From positions 1 through 64,000 of the forward strand of contig NZ_JAKZLF010000011.1 in the NCBI RefSeq assembly GCF_022808855.1: 64,000 bases of DNA. The letters run 5' to 3'. This DNA is from Anaeromyxobacter soli. Lineage in GTDB: Bacteria > Myxococcota > Myxococcia > Myxococcales > Anaeromyxobacteraceae. Below the pieces are notes generated by a model. It searched no databases and had not been told where the DNA came from. It saw only the letters and a list, made by a program, of their open reading frames with translations. The position numbers were made by a program, and so were the translations under genes. The number at the start of each line of letters is the position of its first letter. Positions within the stretch are counted from its first letter, which is position 1. Below are positions 17,394 to 25,847 of this stretch, piece after piece.

Positions 17394-18713
17394 TCACGCG
17401 CGTACGATGCGCGGGCCCTCGCGCCCCGTGAACAGCGGCGCGACGGCGTTCCGGGTGTCCACGACGAGGCGCACCCCCTCGTAGAGCGCGGGGTCCTTGA
17501 ACACGTCGTGCGCGGTCGAGACCACGACCGCGTCGTGGCTCGCGAACGTCGCCGCGTCGCACCGGACCGAGCGGAGCCCGAGATCGTGCTTCCGCACCTT
17601 GCGCGCCGTGGGGAAGTGCGGATCGCAGTACGCCACGCGCGCGCCGCGCTCCTGGAGCAGCTCCAGGATCTCGTACGAGGGGGACTCGCGATCGTCGTCG
17701 ATATTCGCCTTGTAGGCGAGCCCGAGGACGAGCACGGCGGAGCCCCGGAGCGCCTTCCCGTCCTCGTTCAGGGCCTCCGCGATCCGCTCCACCACGTACC
17801 GCGGCATGCGCGAGTTGATCTCCCCGGCGAGCTCGATGAACCGCGCCCACTCACCGTGCTCGGCCGCCTTCCACGCGAGGTAGAACGGATCGAGGGGGAT
17901 GCAGTGGCCGCCCAGCCCCGGGCCCGGGTGGAAGGGCATGTAGCCGAAGGGCTTGGTGGACGCGGCCCGGATCACCTCCCACACGTCGATCCCCATGTGC
18001 TCGAAGATGACCTTCAGCTCGTTCACGAGCGCGATGTTCACCGACCGGAAGACGTTCTCCAGGAGCTTCGTGGACTCCGCCACGCGCGCGCCCCGCACCG
18101 GGACCACCCGATCCAGCGCCCCCGCGTACAGCGCCGCCGCGATCTCCGTGGACGCGGGGTTCACGCCGCCGACGACCTTCGGGATGGTCTTCGTGGTGAA
18201 GTCGCTCCGGCCCGGGTCCTCCCGCTCGGGCGAGAAGGCGAGCAGGAAGTCCTCGGGGGTGCGGAGGCCGCTCTCCTCCAGGATCGGAAGCACCTCCTCG
18301 TCGGTGGTGCCTGGGTAGGTGGTCGACTCGAGCACGACGAGCTGTCCCCGCCGGAGCCTGGGCGCGATCTGCCGGGCCGTCGCGTGGATGAACGAGTTGT
18401 CCGGCTCGCGGTGGCGGCCGAGCGGGGTGGGCACGCAGATGAGGATGGCGTCGCAGTCGGCGAGCCGGCCGAAGTCGGTCGTGGGGGTGAACCCGCCGCT
18501 CGCCACGGCCGCGCGGACGCGCTCCGGGCCGATGTGGCGGATGTAGCACTCGCCGCGGGTGAGCGCCGCGACCTTGGCCGAGTCGACGTCGAGCCCGATC
18601 ACCGGGAAGCCCGCCTCGCGGAAGACGAGCGCGAGCGGCAGCCCGACGTACCCCTGGCCGATCACGCCCACGACCGCGGTGCGCGATCGGATCCGTTCCC
18701 GGAGCTGTTGCAT
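17394..18713 (-). CDS. UDP-N-acetylhexosamine / UDP-glucose 6-dehydrogenase family
   Basis: 439 residues. Oxidises C6 of a UDP-sugar to a uronic acid in two NAD-dependent steps. N-terminal Rossmann GQGYVGLPLAL, catalytic domain with FHPGPGLGGHCIPLDP (the nucleophilic Cys in GGHC), and C-terminal VLVLGLAYKANIDDDRESP. The GYMPFHPGPGLGGHC context fits the WecC/WbpA group that acts on UDP-N-acetylated hexosamines. A WecB-type 2-epimerase is encoded at 30,695, so UDP-ManNAcA is a plausible product. ATG 18713 has AGGAGG upstream. It lies 53 bases below the aminotransferase gene on the same strand. Confidence 0.9.
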   Translation of the reverse strand: MQQLRERIRSRTAVVGVIGQGYVGLPLALVFREAGFPVIGLDVDSAKVAALTRGECYIRHIGPERVRAAVASGGFTPTTDFGRLADCDAILICVPTPLGRHREPDNSFIHATARQIAPRLRRGQLVVLESTTYPGTTDEEVLPILEESGLRTPEDFLLAFSPEREDPGRSDFTTKTIPKVVGGVNPASTEIAAALYAGALDRVVPVRGARVAESTKLLENVFRSVNIALVNELKVIFEHMGIDVWEVIRAASTKPFGYMPFHPGPGLGGHCIPLDPFYLAWKAAEHGEWARFIELAGEINSRMPRYVVERIAEALNEDGKALRGSAVLVLGLAYKANIDDDRESPSYEILELLQERGARVAYCDPHFPTARKVRKHDLGLRSVRCDAATFASHDAVVVSTAHDVFKDPALYEGVRLVVDTRNAVAPLFTGREGPRIVRA

Positions 18714-18766
18714 GGAAGCCTCCTCTAGGCCGCTCGGCGGCGGAGCGAAGCTGGGCACGACGCACC

Positions 18767-19930
18767 TCACGCGAAGGCGCCCCAGGGGGTCTCGTGTTGA
18801 CCGAGGGTGGGGCGTGCGACCGAGCGGACGACCTCGACGACCCGGTCCTGCTCCTGGCGCGAGAGGCTGCTCGAGCTCGGCAGGCACAGCCCGTGCTCGA
18901 ACAGCGCGGCGGCGACCTCGCCGCCGTACCGCTCGCACGTACGGTAGAGGGGCTGGAGGTGCATCGGCTTCCAGAGCGGCCGTGCCTCGATGTCCCGCGC
19001 CTCGAGGGCACGCAGCAGGTCGTCCCGGGAGGCGCCGAACGCGCGCGGCGCGACGAGGAAGCAGGAGAGCCAGTTCGTGTGCAGGCCGTACGGCGCCTGC
19101 GGCATGAGCCCGATGCCGGGCAGATCCGCGAAGGCGTCGCGGTAGCGGAACGCGACGGCGCGGCGCTGGGCCACCCGCTCGTCGAGCACCTCGAGCTGGC
19201 CTCGACCGATCCCCGCCAGCACGTTCGAGAGCCGGTAGTTGTGGCCCACCTCCGTGTGGTGGTACGCGGCGCCCGGCTCGCGCGCCTGCGTGGACCAGAA
19301 CCGCGCGCGGTCGACCCAGTCCCGTCGCGCGGCGACGAGCATCCCGCCGCCCGTCGTGGTGATGATCTTGTTCCCGTTGAACGAGAACGCGGCGACGTCG
19401 CCGAACGACCCCGCGGGCGCCCCGTGGTACGTCGCCCCGAGCGCCTCGGCGGCGTCCTCGAGCAGCGGCACGCCGTGCGCGCGGCACGCCTCCAGGATCG
19501 GCGCGAGGTCGGCGCACTGGCCGTAGAGGTGGACCACCACGACCGCCCGCGGCGGCCTCCCTCGGCGGGCGCGGTCCTCGAGCGCCTCGGCGAGGAGCGC
19601 CGGGCTCATCATCCAGGTCGCGGGATCGCTGTCCACGAACACGGGCGTGGCGCCGAGGTAGCGGATGGGGTTCACGCTCGCGACGAACGTGAAGTCCGAG
19701 ACGAGCACCTCGTCGCCGGGCGCGACCCCGAGGAGCCGCAGGCCGAGGTGCATGGCGGCGGTGCCGCTCGCGAGCGCCACCGCGGGCCGCCCGATGCGCT
19801 CCGCGAACGCGCGCTCGAAGGCGTCGAGGTTCGGGCCGACGGTGGAGAGCCAGTTCGAGGCGAACGCCTCGCGCACGTAGCGCTCCTCGCTGCGTCCCAT
19901 GTGCGGCACCGACAGGTACGTCCGCGTCAT
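18767..19930 (-). CDS. DegT/DnrJ/EryC1/StrS family sugar aminotransferase
   Basis: 387 residues. PLP-dependent transamination of a 4-keto-6-deoxy nucleotide sugar. The PLP lysine sits in FSFNGNKIITTTGGGML; other family blocks are ALASGTAAMHLGLRLLG, VSDFTFVASVNPIRYLG and LLEDAAEALGATY. The sequence type is close to PglE/PerA-like enzymes that use UDP-linked sugars. With the FlaA1-type dehydratase it would give a 4-amino-4,6-dideoxy-HexNAc. It lies between the acyl-ligase and the UDP-sugar dehydrogenase genes with short gaps, so a single operon is likely. Confidence 0.9.
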   Translation of the reverse strand: MTRTYLSVPHMGRSEERYVREAFASNWLSTVGPNLDAFERAFAERIGRPAVALASGTAAMHLGLRLLGVAPGDEVLVSDFTFVASVNPIRYLGATPVFVDSDPATWMMSPALLAEALEDRARRGRPPRAVVVVHLYGQCADLAPILEACRAHGVPLLEDAAEALGATYHGAPAGSFGDVAAFSFNGNKIITTTGGGMLVAARRDWVDRARFWSTQAREPGAAYHHTEVGHNYRLSNVLAGIGRGQLEVLDERVAQRRAVAFRYRDAFADLPGIGLMPQAPYGLHTNWLSCFLVAPRAFGASRDDLLRALEARDIEARPLWKPMHLQPLYRTCERYGGEVAAALFEHGLCLPSSSSLSRQEQDRVVEVVRSVARPTLGQHETPWGAFA

Positions 19931-19963
19931 CCGCTCGCCCTCCCCCGTCGCGCGACCCCGCCC

Positions 19964-21523
19964 TCAGCCCGCGGCGTGGCGCGCGGCGAGCTCCGTCCGC
20001 AGGAGCTTGCCCGCCTCGTTCCGAGGCAACGCCTCCACCCACGTGAACGTGGCGGGGACCTTGTAAGGCGGCAGCTGCTCGCGGCAGTGCCGGCGCAGGT
20101 CCGCCTCGCTGGGCGTGTTGCCGGGGCGACCGACGACGAACGCAGCGGCGACCTCGCCCATCAGGTCCTGCTTCACGCCGATGACGGCCGCCTCCGCGAC
20201 CGCGGGGTGGGTCGCGATGACGTGCTCGATCTCCACGGGGCTCACCCGGTGACCGCCGATCTTGAGGATCTCCTTCGAGCGCCCCTGGTGGAAGAGGAAG
20301 CCGTCGGCGTCGCGCAGCGCGAGGTCACCCGTCCAGAGCCACCCGTCGCGGAGGATGGCCGCGGTCTCGGCGGGCTCGTCGAGGTAGCCCTGGGTCACGT
20401 TGTCGCCGCGCGCCACGAGGTGGCCCACCGCTCCAGGCGGCAGCTCGCGGCCCGCGTCGTCCACGACGCGGAGCTCGACGCCGGGGATGGGGACGCCGAT
20501 GGAGCCCTTCTTCTCCTCCGCGCGGTCGGGCGGGAGGTAGGCGAGCCGCGCCGTCGCCTCCGTCTGGCCGTACATGACGAACAGCTCCGCGGGTCGAAAG
20601 GCCTCGCGCACCCAGGCGATCGTGTCGGGCGCCATGGCGCCCCCGGCCTGCGTGAGGTAGCGCAGCCGCGGGAACGCCATGGACGAGACGTCCACCTGCC
20701 TGCGGACGATCTCGAACGTGAGCGGGACGCCGGCGAACCCCGTGCACCCCTCCGACGCGAGGGACTCCAGGACCACGCGCGGGAAGGCGAAGCGATTGTC
20801 GAGGAACACCGAGCCGCCCGCGAACAGGTGCGTCTGCAGCACGCTGCGGCCGTAGCAGTAGTAGAGCGGCAGGACGAGCAGCGCGCGATCGTCGGCGCAC
20901 AGCCGGAGGTACTGCACGATCGAGCGGGTGTTCGCGTCGACGTTCCGGAACGTCTGCACGACCCCGCGTGGCCTCCCCGTGCTGCCCGAGGTGTAGAGGA
21001 TGAGCGCGGGCCAGTCGGCGCGCGGCTCGGCCCGCGGCGGCGGCGGCGCGGGCTCGACGCTGCCGTCCTCGAGGACGAGGGACACCGGCGCGCCGCGCAG
21101 CCCGTCCGGAACCGTTCGGGTCGCGTCGCCCTGCAGCACCCAGAGGTGCTCGAGCCGTCCCTGCGCGAGCACCTGCCCCCAGAGGCGCGCGTCGCGGCCC
21201 CAGACGACCGCGTGCCGGGCACGGCTCTGCGCCACTACGCCCGAGAGCACCTCGGCGCCGAACTCCCGGTTCACCTCGACGCACGTCCCTCCGAGCATGT
21301 TCACCGCGAGCCCCGCGACGACCGTGGCGGGGGTGTTGGGCAGCGCGAGGACGACCCGATCGTGCGGCCCGACGCCGTTCGCCGCGAGGTGACCCGCGAG
21401 GGCCCGCACGCGCGCAGCGAGGTCGCCGTAGGTGAGGCGCACCGCGGGGGTGGCGATCGCCGGCGCGTCGGGCTGGCGCTCGGCGTGCGAGAAGAGCCAC
21501 TCGTGCAGGAGCGAGGATTCCAC
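19964..21523 (-). CDS. AMP-forming acyl-CoA/acyl-ACP ligase
   Basis: 519 residues from GTG 21523 with GGAGG upstream. ANL-superfamily adenylation enzyme with motifs in order: LYTSGSTGRPRGV (P-loop), YGQTEATARL, WTGDLALRDADGF, GRSKEILKIGGHRVSPVEIE, and the C-terminal catalytic lysine in RNEAGKLLRTEL. The substrate acid is unknown. In this locus it probably activates a carboxylic or amino acid for loading on one of the small acyl carrier proteins (24,747 or 36,214). A related ligase-ACP pair is known from exosortase-associated polysaccharide loci, but no exosortase is present here. Confidence 0.9.
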   Translation of the reverse strand: MESSLLHEWLFSHAERQPDAPAIATPAVRLTYGDLAARVRALAGHLAANGVGPHDRVVLALPNTPATVVAGLAVNMLGGTCVEVNREFGAEVLSGVVAQSRARHAVVWGRDARLWGQVLAQGRLEHLWVLQGDATRTVPDGLRGAPVSLVLEDGSVEPAPPPPRAEPRADWPALILYTSGSTGRPRGVVQTFRNVDANTRSIVQYLRLCADDRALLVLPLYYCYGRSVLQTHLFAGGSVFLDNRFAFPRVVLESLASEGCTGFAGVPLTFEIVRRQVDVSSMAFPRLRYLTQAGGAMAPDTIAWVREAFRPAELFVMYGQTEATARLAYLPPDRAEEKKGSIGVPIPGVELRVVDDAGRELPPGAVGHLVARGDNVTQGYLDEPAETAAILRDGWLWTGDLALRDADGFLFHQGRSKEILKIGGHRVSPVEIEHVIATHPAVAEAAVIGVKQDLMGEVAAAFVVGRPGNTPSEADLRRHCREQLPPYKVPATFTWVEALPRNEAGKLLRTELAARHAAG

Positions 21524-21737
21524 CGGGCCTCCGTCGCGGACGCGAGCGCGTCGCGCGCCGCGTACGTACGCGTCCCAACGTGTGCACCGGAACGGCTCGC
21601 GTGCACGCCTCGCGAGGAGTCCCGTGCTCGCCCGAGGCGCTCGGGGACATCGCGCCGCGCGCCCCAGGATTGCGATCGCATTCCCCCGATGCCCGGGACA
21701 TGTCGCCGAACCCGTCGTGATTATTCTCGACCGCACG
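21524..21737. promoter_or_regulatory. Divergent promoter region between acyl ligase and NadE-like genes
   Basis: A 214-bp spacer between two operons transcribed outward. It must carry both promoters. It is somewhat less GC-rich near 21,715-21,730 (GTGATTATTCTC). No consensus promoter or operator can be assigned with confidence. Confidence 0.35.
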
Positions 21738-22712
21738 ATGTTCTCGCGAGACGTGCTGCGGATCGACCCTGCCGGTGTCGCCGAGCAGATCCAGACGACC
21801 CTGCGGGAGCAGGTCCTCGGGTCGCTGCGCCGGCGGGGCGCCGTCGTGGGCCTGTCGGGCGGGGTCGACAGCTCCGTGGTGGCGACGCTGTGCACGCGCG
21901 CCCTCGGCCCGGATCGCGTGGTCGGGCTGCTGATGCCGGAGCGCGACTCCTCGGGCGACGCCCTCAGGCTCGGCGCGATGGTGGCGGACCGCCTGGGGAT
22001 CCGCCACGTCGTCGAGGACGTCGGCCCCGCCCTGGAGGCGCTCGGCTGCTACGAGCGGCAGCTCGAGGCGATCCGGGCCGTCTACCCCGAGTACGGGCCC
22101 GGATGGCAGTGCAAGCTCACGCTGCCTTCCCTGCTCGAGGGCGATCGCCTCAACGTCACGACGCTGACGGTCGCGGACCCGCGCGGGATGCAGCGGAGCT
22201 CGCGGATGCCGCCCGCCGCCTACCTGCAGCTCGTGGCCGCCACGAACTTCAAGCAGCGGGTGCGCGCGATGGTGGAGTACTACCACGCGGATCGCCTGAA
22301 CTTCGCGGTGGTGGGCACCCCGAATCGCCTGGAGTACGACCAGGGCTTCTTCGTGAAGCAGGGGGACGGCGCCGCCGACCTGAAGCCCATCGCGCACCTG
22401 TACAAGACCCAGGTCTACGCGCTCGCCGAGCACCTCGGGGTGCCGGCGGAGGTCCGCAGCCGACCGCCCACCACGGACACCTTCTCCCTCGCCCAGACCC
22501 AGGAGGAGTTCTACTTCGCGTTGCCTTACGCCGACATGGATCTGTGCCTCTGGGCGCACGACCACGGCACGGCGCCCGCGGAGGTCGGCGCCGTCACCGG
22601 GCTCACCGCCGAGCAGGTGGAGCGGGTCTATCGCGACATCGAGGCGAAGCGCCGGGCGAGCCGGTACCTGCACCAGGCTCCGCTGCTCGCGGACGACCGC
22701 CGGGGGCCGTAG
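21738..22712 (+). CDS. NadE-like ATP-dependent amide synthase (NAD+ synthase family, no glutaminase domain)
   Basis: 324 residues. Adenine-nucleotide alpha-hydrolase fold with PP-loop VVGLSGGVDSSVV. The NAD-synthetase C-terminal block is well kept: VVGTPNRLEYDQGFF, KQGDGAADLKPIAHLYKTQVYALAEHLG. Between them lies an unusual segment with PEYGPGWQCKLTLPSLL and NVTTLTVADPRGMQRSS. No nitrilase-type glutaminase domain is present, so ammonia would come directly or from a partner. The genomic position, three bases before an AsnB-like amidotransferase and an ACP, suggests a pathway-specific amide-forming role rather than housekeeping NAD synthesis; this is inference. No Shine-Dalgarno is obvious at ATG 21738. 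Confidence 0.8.
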   Translation: MFSRDVLRIDPAGVAEQIQTTLREQVLGSLRRRGAVVGLSGGVDSSVVATLCTRALGPDRVVGLLMPERDSSGDALRLGAMVADRLGIRHVVEDVGPALEALGCYERQLEAIRAVYPEYGPGWQCKLTLPSLLEGDRLNVTTLTVADPRGMQRSSRMPPAAYLQLVAATNFKQRVRAMVEYYHADRLNFAVVGTPNRLEYDQGFFVKQGDGAADLKPIAHLYKTQVYALAEHLGVPAEVRSRPPTTDTFSLAQTQEEFYFALPYADMDLCLWAHDHGTAPAEVGAVTGLTAEQVERVYRDIEAKRRASRYLHQAPLLADDRRGP

Positions 22713-22714
22713 GG

Positions 22715-24745
22715 ATGTGCGGGATCGCCGGCTTCGTGGCGCTGCGCGAAGGCCTGCCTCCGCAGTCGCTCGACGAGCTCACGGCCATGGTCTCCGCCCT
22801 GCGCCATCGCGGGCCGGACGAGTTCGGCCTGTATCGGGACGCGCACGCGGGCCTGGGCCACGCGCGGCTCTCGGTCATCGATCTCCTCACCGGGCAGCAG
22901 CCGCTCTGCAACGAGGACGGATCGCTGTGGGTGACGTTCAACGGAGAGATCTTCAACTACGTCGAGCTGCGCGCGGAGCTCGAGGCGCTGGGGCACCGCT
23001 TCCGGACCCGGAGCGACACGGAGGTCATCGTCCACGCGTACGAGTCGTGGGCCGAGCAGGCCTTCGAGCGCTTCAACGGACAGTTCGCCATCGCGCTCTG
23101 GGACTCGGCGGAGGAGACGCTGATCCTCGCCCGCGACCGGCTCGGGGTCCGCCCGCTGTACCTGTGCGAGCACGGCGGCCGGCTGTGGTTCGCGAGCGAG
23201 GTGAAGGCGATCTTCGCCGGCGCTCCCGCGCTCACGCGCGCGTTCGACCCCGTGGGCCTCGCCGAGACGTTCACCTTCTGGACCGTGGTGCCCCCCCAGT
23301 CCGTGTTCCAGGGGGTCACGGAGCTCGAGCCGGGTCACGTGCGCAGGATCTCGCGGCGGGGCACGGTGGACCGGGCGTTCTGGACGCCCCGCTACGCCGA
23401 GGGGGCCGCGCCGGCGAGCTCGCCGGGCGAGGCCGCGGAGCGCGTCCGCGCGGCGCTCGAGGACGCCGTGCGCCTGCGCATGCTGCGCGCCGACGTGCCG
23501 GTGGGGAGCTACCTCTCCGGCGGCCTCGACAGCTCGCTCGTGGCCGCGCTGGGACGCCGCGTGAGCGGCGGGAGGTTCTGCACGTTCTCGGTGCGGTTCG
23601 AGGATCTCGAGTTCGACGAGACGCCCTACCAGCGCGCCGTCGCGGAGCGCCTCGAGAGCGAGCACCACGAGCTCGTCGTCAGCCGCGAGGACATCCGCGC
23701 GGCGTTCCCCGCGGTGGTCGCGCACGCGGAGCGTCCGCTGCTCCGCACCGGTCCGGCGCCGCTCTTCCTGCTCTCGCGGCAGGTGCGAGAGGCGGGCATC
23801 AAGGTGGTCCTGACCGGCGAGGGCGCCGATGAGATGTTCGCCGGGTACGACCTCTTCCGGGAGGGAAAGATCCGGCGCTTCTGGGGTCGCCAGCCCGAGT
23901 CGGCGCTGCGCCCGCGCCTGCTCGAGCGGCTCTACCCCTACCTGGTCCGTTCACCGGTCTCGCAGCGAACCCTCGCCCGCGAGTTCTTCGGGCGCGGGCG
24001 AGCCCAGTGGGACACACCCGGCTTCGCGCACCAGCCGCGCTGGCAGAGCGCGGCGGCCCTGCAGCGGCTCTTCAGCGCCGAGCTGCGAGATCGGCTGCGG
24101 CGCGTGGACGTCGTGGAGCGGCTGCTCGCCTCGGTTCCCGCCGAGTTCCCCGGCTGGTCTTCCCTGGCCCAGGATCAGTATCTGGAGGCGCGGACCCTCC
24201 TCTCCGGCTACCTGCTCTCGTCGCAGGGCGACCGGATGCTCATGGCCCACTCGATCGAGGGCCGGTTCCCGTTCCTCGACGCCCACGTGGTGGAGCTGGC
24301 GAACGGGCTGCCCGACGCGTTCAAGCTGCGCGGCCTCGACGAGAAGCACGTCCTGAAGCGGGTCGCGCGAGGCCTCGTCCCGGACGGAGTCGTCGAGCGA
24401 TCCAAGCAGCCCTATCGCGCTCCCGACGCGCAGGCCTTCGTGGGCCCCGGCGCTCCGGGCTGGATCGAGGACCTGACGAGCGAGCGGGCAGTCGGGGACG
24501 CCGGCGTCTTCGATCGCGGCGCGGTCGCGCGCCTGTGGCGCAAGTGCCAGGCGTCGGCGGCCGGCGGGCAGCTCTCCAATTTCGACAACATGGCCCTCGT
24601 CGGCGTGCTTTCGACGGCGCTGCTCCATGAGCAACTCATCCGGCAGGTGCCTTCGCGGGCGCCGGGGGTGGAGTTCCGGACGTTCGTCGACAGGTTGTCC
24701 GGAGCGTGCGGCCGGCCCGGATCGGGCATCGCAGCGGGGGTGTGA
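22715..24745 (+). CDS. Asparagine synthase (glutamine-hydrolysing) family amidotransferase
   Basis: 676 residues. N-terminal class II glutaminase with catalytic Cys2 (MCGIAGF), RHRGPDEFG and NGEIFNY; C-terminal synthase PP-loop SYLSGGLDSS and GEGADEMFAGYD. It transfers glutamine nitrogen to an adenylated carboxylate. It is longer than E. coli AsnB (554), with extra residues in the C-terminal half. In polysaccharide loci AsnB-like enzymes often amidate uronic acids (compare WbpS in Pseudomonas O-antigen loci). The UDP-uronic acid route encoded at 17,394 makes this attractive here. It starts three bases after the NadE-like gene and is followed after one base by the ACP gene. Confidence 0.9.
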   Translation: MCGIAGFVALREGLPPQSLDELTAMVSALRHRGPDEFGLYRDAHAGLGHARLSVIDLLTGQQPLCNEDGSLWVTFNGEIFNYVELRAELEALGHRFRTRSDTEVIVHAYESWAEQAFERFNGQFAIALWDSAEETLILARDRLGVRPLYLCEHGGRLWFASEVKAIFAGAPALTRAFDPVGLAETFTFWTVVPPQSVFQGVTELEPGHVRRISRRGTVDRAFWTPRYAEGAAPASSPGEAAERVRAALEDAVRLRMLRADVPVGSYLSGGLDSSLVAALGRRVSGGRFCTFSVRFEDLEFDETPYQRAVAERLESEHHELVVSREDIRAAFPAVVAHAERPLLRTGPAPLFLLSRQVREAGIKVVLTGEGADEMFAGYDLFREGKIRRFWGRQPESALRPRLLERLYPYLVRSPVSQRTLAREFFGRGRAQWDTPGFAHQPRWQSAAALQRLFSAELRDRLRRVDVVERLLASVPAEFPGWSSLAQDQYLEARTLLSGYLLSSQGDRMLMAHSIEGRFPFLDAHVVELANGLPDAFKLRGLDEKHVLKRVARGLVPDGVVERSKQPYRAPDAQAFVGPGAPGWIEDLTSERAVGDAGVFDRGAVARLWRKCQASAAGGQLSNFDNMALVGVLSTALLHEQLIRQVPSRAPGVEFRTFVDRLSGACGRPGSGIAAGV

Positions 24746-24746
24746 G

Positions 24747-25034
24747 GTGACGGTCCAGCAACGCATCAGGGCGTTCATCCTCGAGAACTTCTACGTGAGC
24801 GATCCGGCGGAGCTCGCCGACGACGCCCTCCTGGTCACGAGCGGATTGGTGGACTCCACCGGGGTGCTCGAGATCATCGCCTTCGTCGAGGAGGAGTTCG
24901 GCATCCGCGTCCGCGACGACGAGACGACGCCCGACAACCTCGAGTCCATCGAGCGGATCGCCTCCTTCGTCGCGCGGAAGCGGCAGGCGAACGGCCCGAC
25001 GTCGTTCACGAGCGGGGACGTCTCAGCGGCGTGA
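24747..25034 (+). CDS. Acyl carrier protein, copy 1
   Basis: 95 residues from GTG 24747, one base after the AsnB stop. The phosphopantetheine serine is in GLVDSTGVLEII (the usual DSL reads DST). The rest follows the ACP four-helix pattern: FVEEEFGIRVRDDETTPDNLESIERIASFV. It is clearly related to the second ACP at 36,214 (FLESTFAIRVRESE, SVEAIASFVARHR). It is probably loaded by the AMP ligase and serves an acyl- or aminoacyl-transfer step. An ATG start is absent; the GTG is chosen from the junction with asnB. Confidence 0.88.
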   Translation: MTVQQRIRAFILENFYVSDPAELADDALLVTSGLVDSTGVLEIIAFVEEEFGIRVRDDETTPDNLESIERIASFVARKRQANGPTSFTSGDVSAA

Positions 25035-25129
25035 GGGACGCCGCGGAAGCGGCGAAGCCGCTCGCGGCGGCGCACGGGACCCGGCGGGCAGGGGCGGGGG
25101 CGCAGCCACCGTTCGAACAGCCGGCACGC

Positions 25130-25771
25130 TCACAGGTTCCTCCACGAGAGCCCCGCCAGGTTGTAGCCCGTGAGCAGCTTCTGGATCTGGAAGCCCAGCC
25201 CCATGAACGCGTTGAGCGACGGGATGTTGTCCTTGCGGATGTAGGCGTTGCAGGCGCGGAACCCCTCGCGCTTCGCGAGGTCGAGCACGAAGTGGTTCAC
25301 GGTGGGGAACACCGACAGTCCCCTGAACCGGGGGAAGATGAAGATGTTCTCGACCATGGCCTCGTCGCTCCGCAGCGGGTAGTAGAGGCGCCGGCGCTGC
25401 CGCTCCAGCAGCGCGTTGTCCTGCGGGCGGAGCAACCACTGCATCGAGACGAGCTCGTTCTGCGGGCTCCGCCCGATGTAGCAGCTGGAGAACCCGGCCC
25501 GATGGAAGAGGACGCGGGCGACGACCTCCTTGCGGGAGGCCAGGTCGAGCGCTCCGAGACCTCTCACGATCTCGTCGAGGTCCGCCTCGGTCGCCAGCTC
25601 GCAGCGAATGTCGGAGCGCAGACGAGGGAAGCGAAGGCGTCCCATCGGCGCTCTCAGATGATAGAAGTGATCCTGATAGGCGACGCGCTTCAGCAGGTAC
25701 ACCAGCGGGACGGTGAACCCCAGGCTGGACACGACCAGGCGGACTCTGTCGAGCGACGACGAAGCTGGCAT
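25130..25771 (-). CDS. GNAT-like N-acyltransferase
   Basis: 213 residues from ATG 25771. The acyl-CoA/ACP-binding motif region is visible as IFIFPRFRGLSVFPTVNHFVLDLAKREGF, followed by the GNAT C-terminal KDNIPSLNAFMGLGFQ. The N-terminal 45 residues include a hydrophobic stretch (VVSSLGFTVPLVYLLKRV) that could anchor it to the membrane. A GTG at 25855 overlapping the upstream stop is a weaker alternative start. It converges with ACP copy 1 (95-bp gap). A second GNAT of similar type sits beside ACP copy 2. Using the ACP as acyl donor is a hypothesis. Confidence 0.75.
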   Translation of the reverse strand: MPASSSLDRVRLVVSSLGFTVPLVYLLKRVAYQDHFYHLRAPMGRLRFPRLRSDIRCELATEADLDEIVRGLGALDLASRKEVVARVLFHRAGFSSCYIGRSPQNELVSMQWLLRPQDNALLERQRRRLYYPLRSDEAMVENIFIFPRFRGLSVFPTVNHFVLDLAKREGFRACNAYIRKDNIPSLNAFMGLGFQIQKLLTGYNLAGLSWRNL

Positions 25772-25847
25772 GTCGACCACCTTCCACCTCGCCAGCGCCC
25801 GGAAGTCGTGCCGGTGGGCGCGATCCCTCTTCGCCTCTCCGTGCGCG

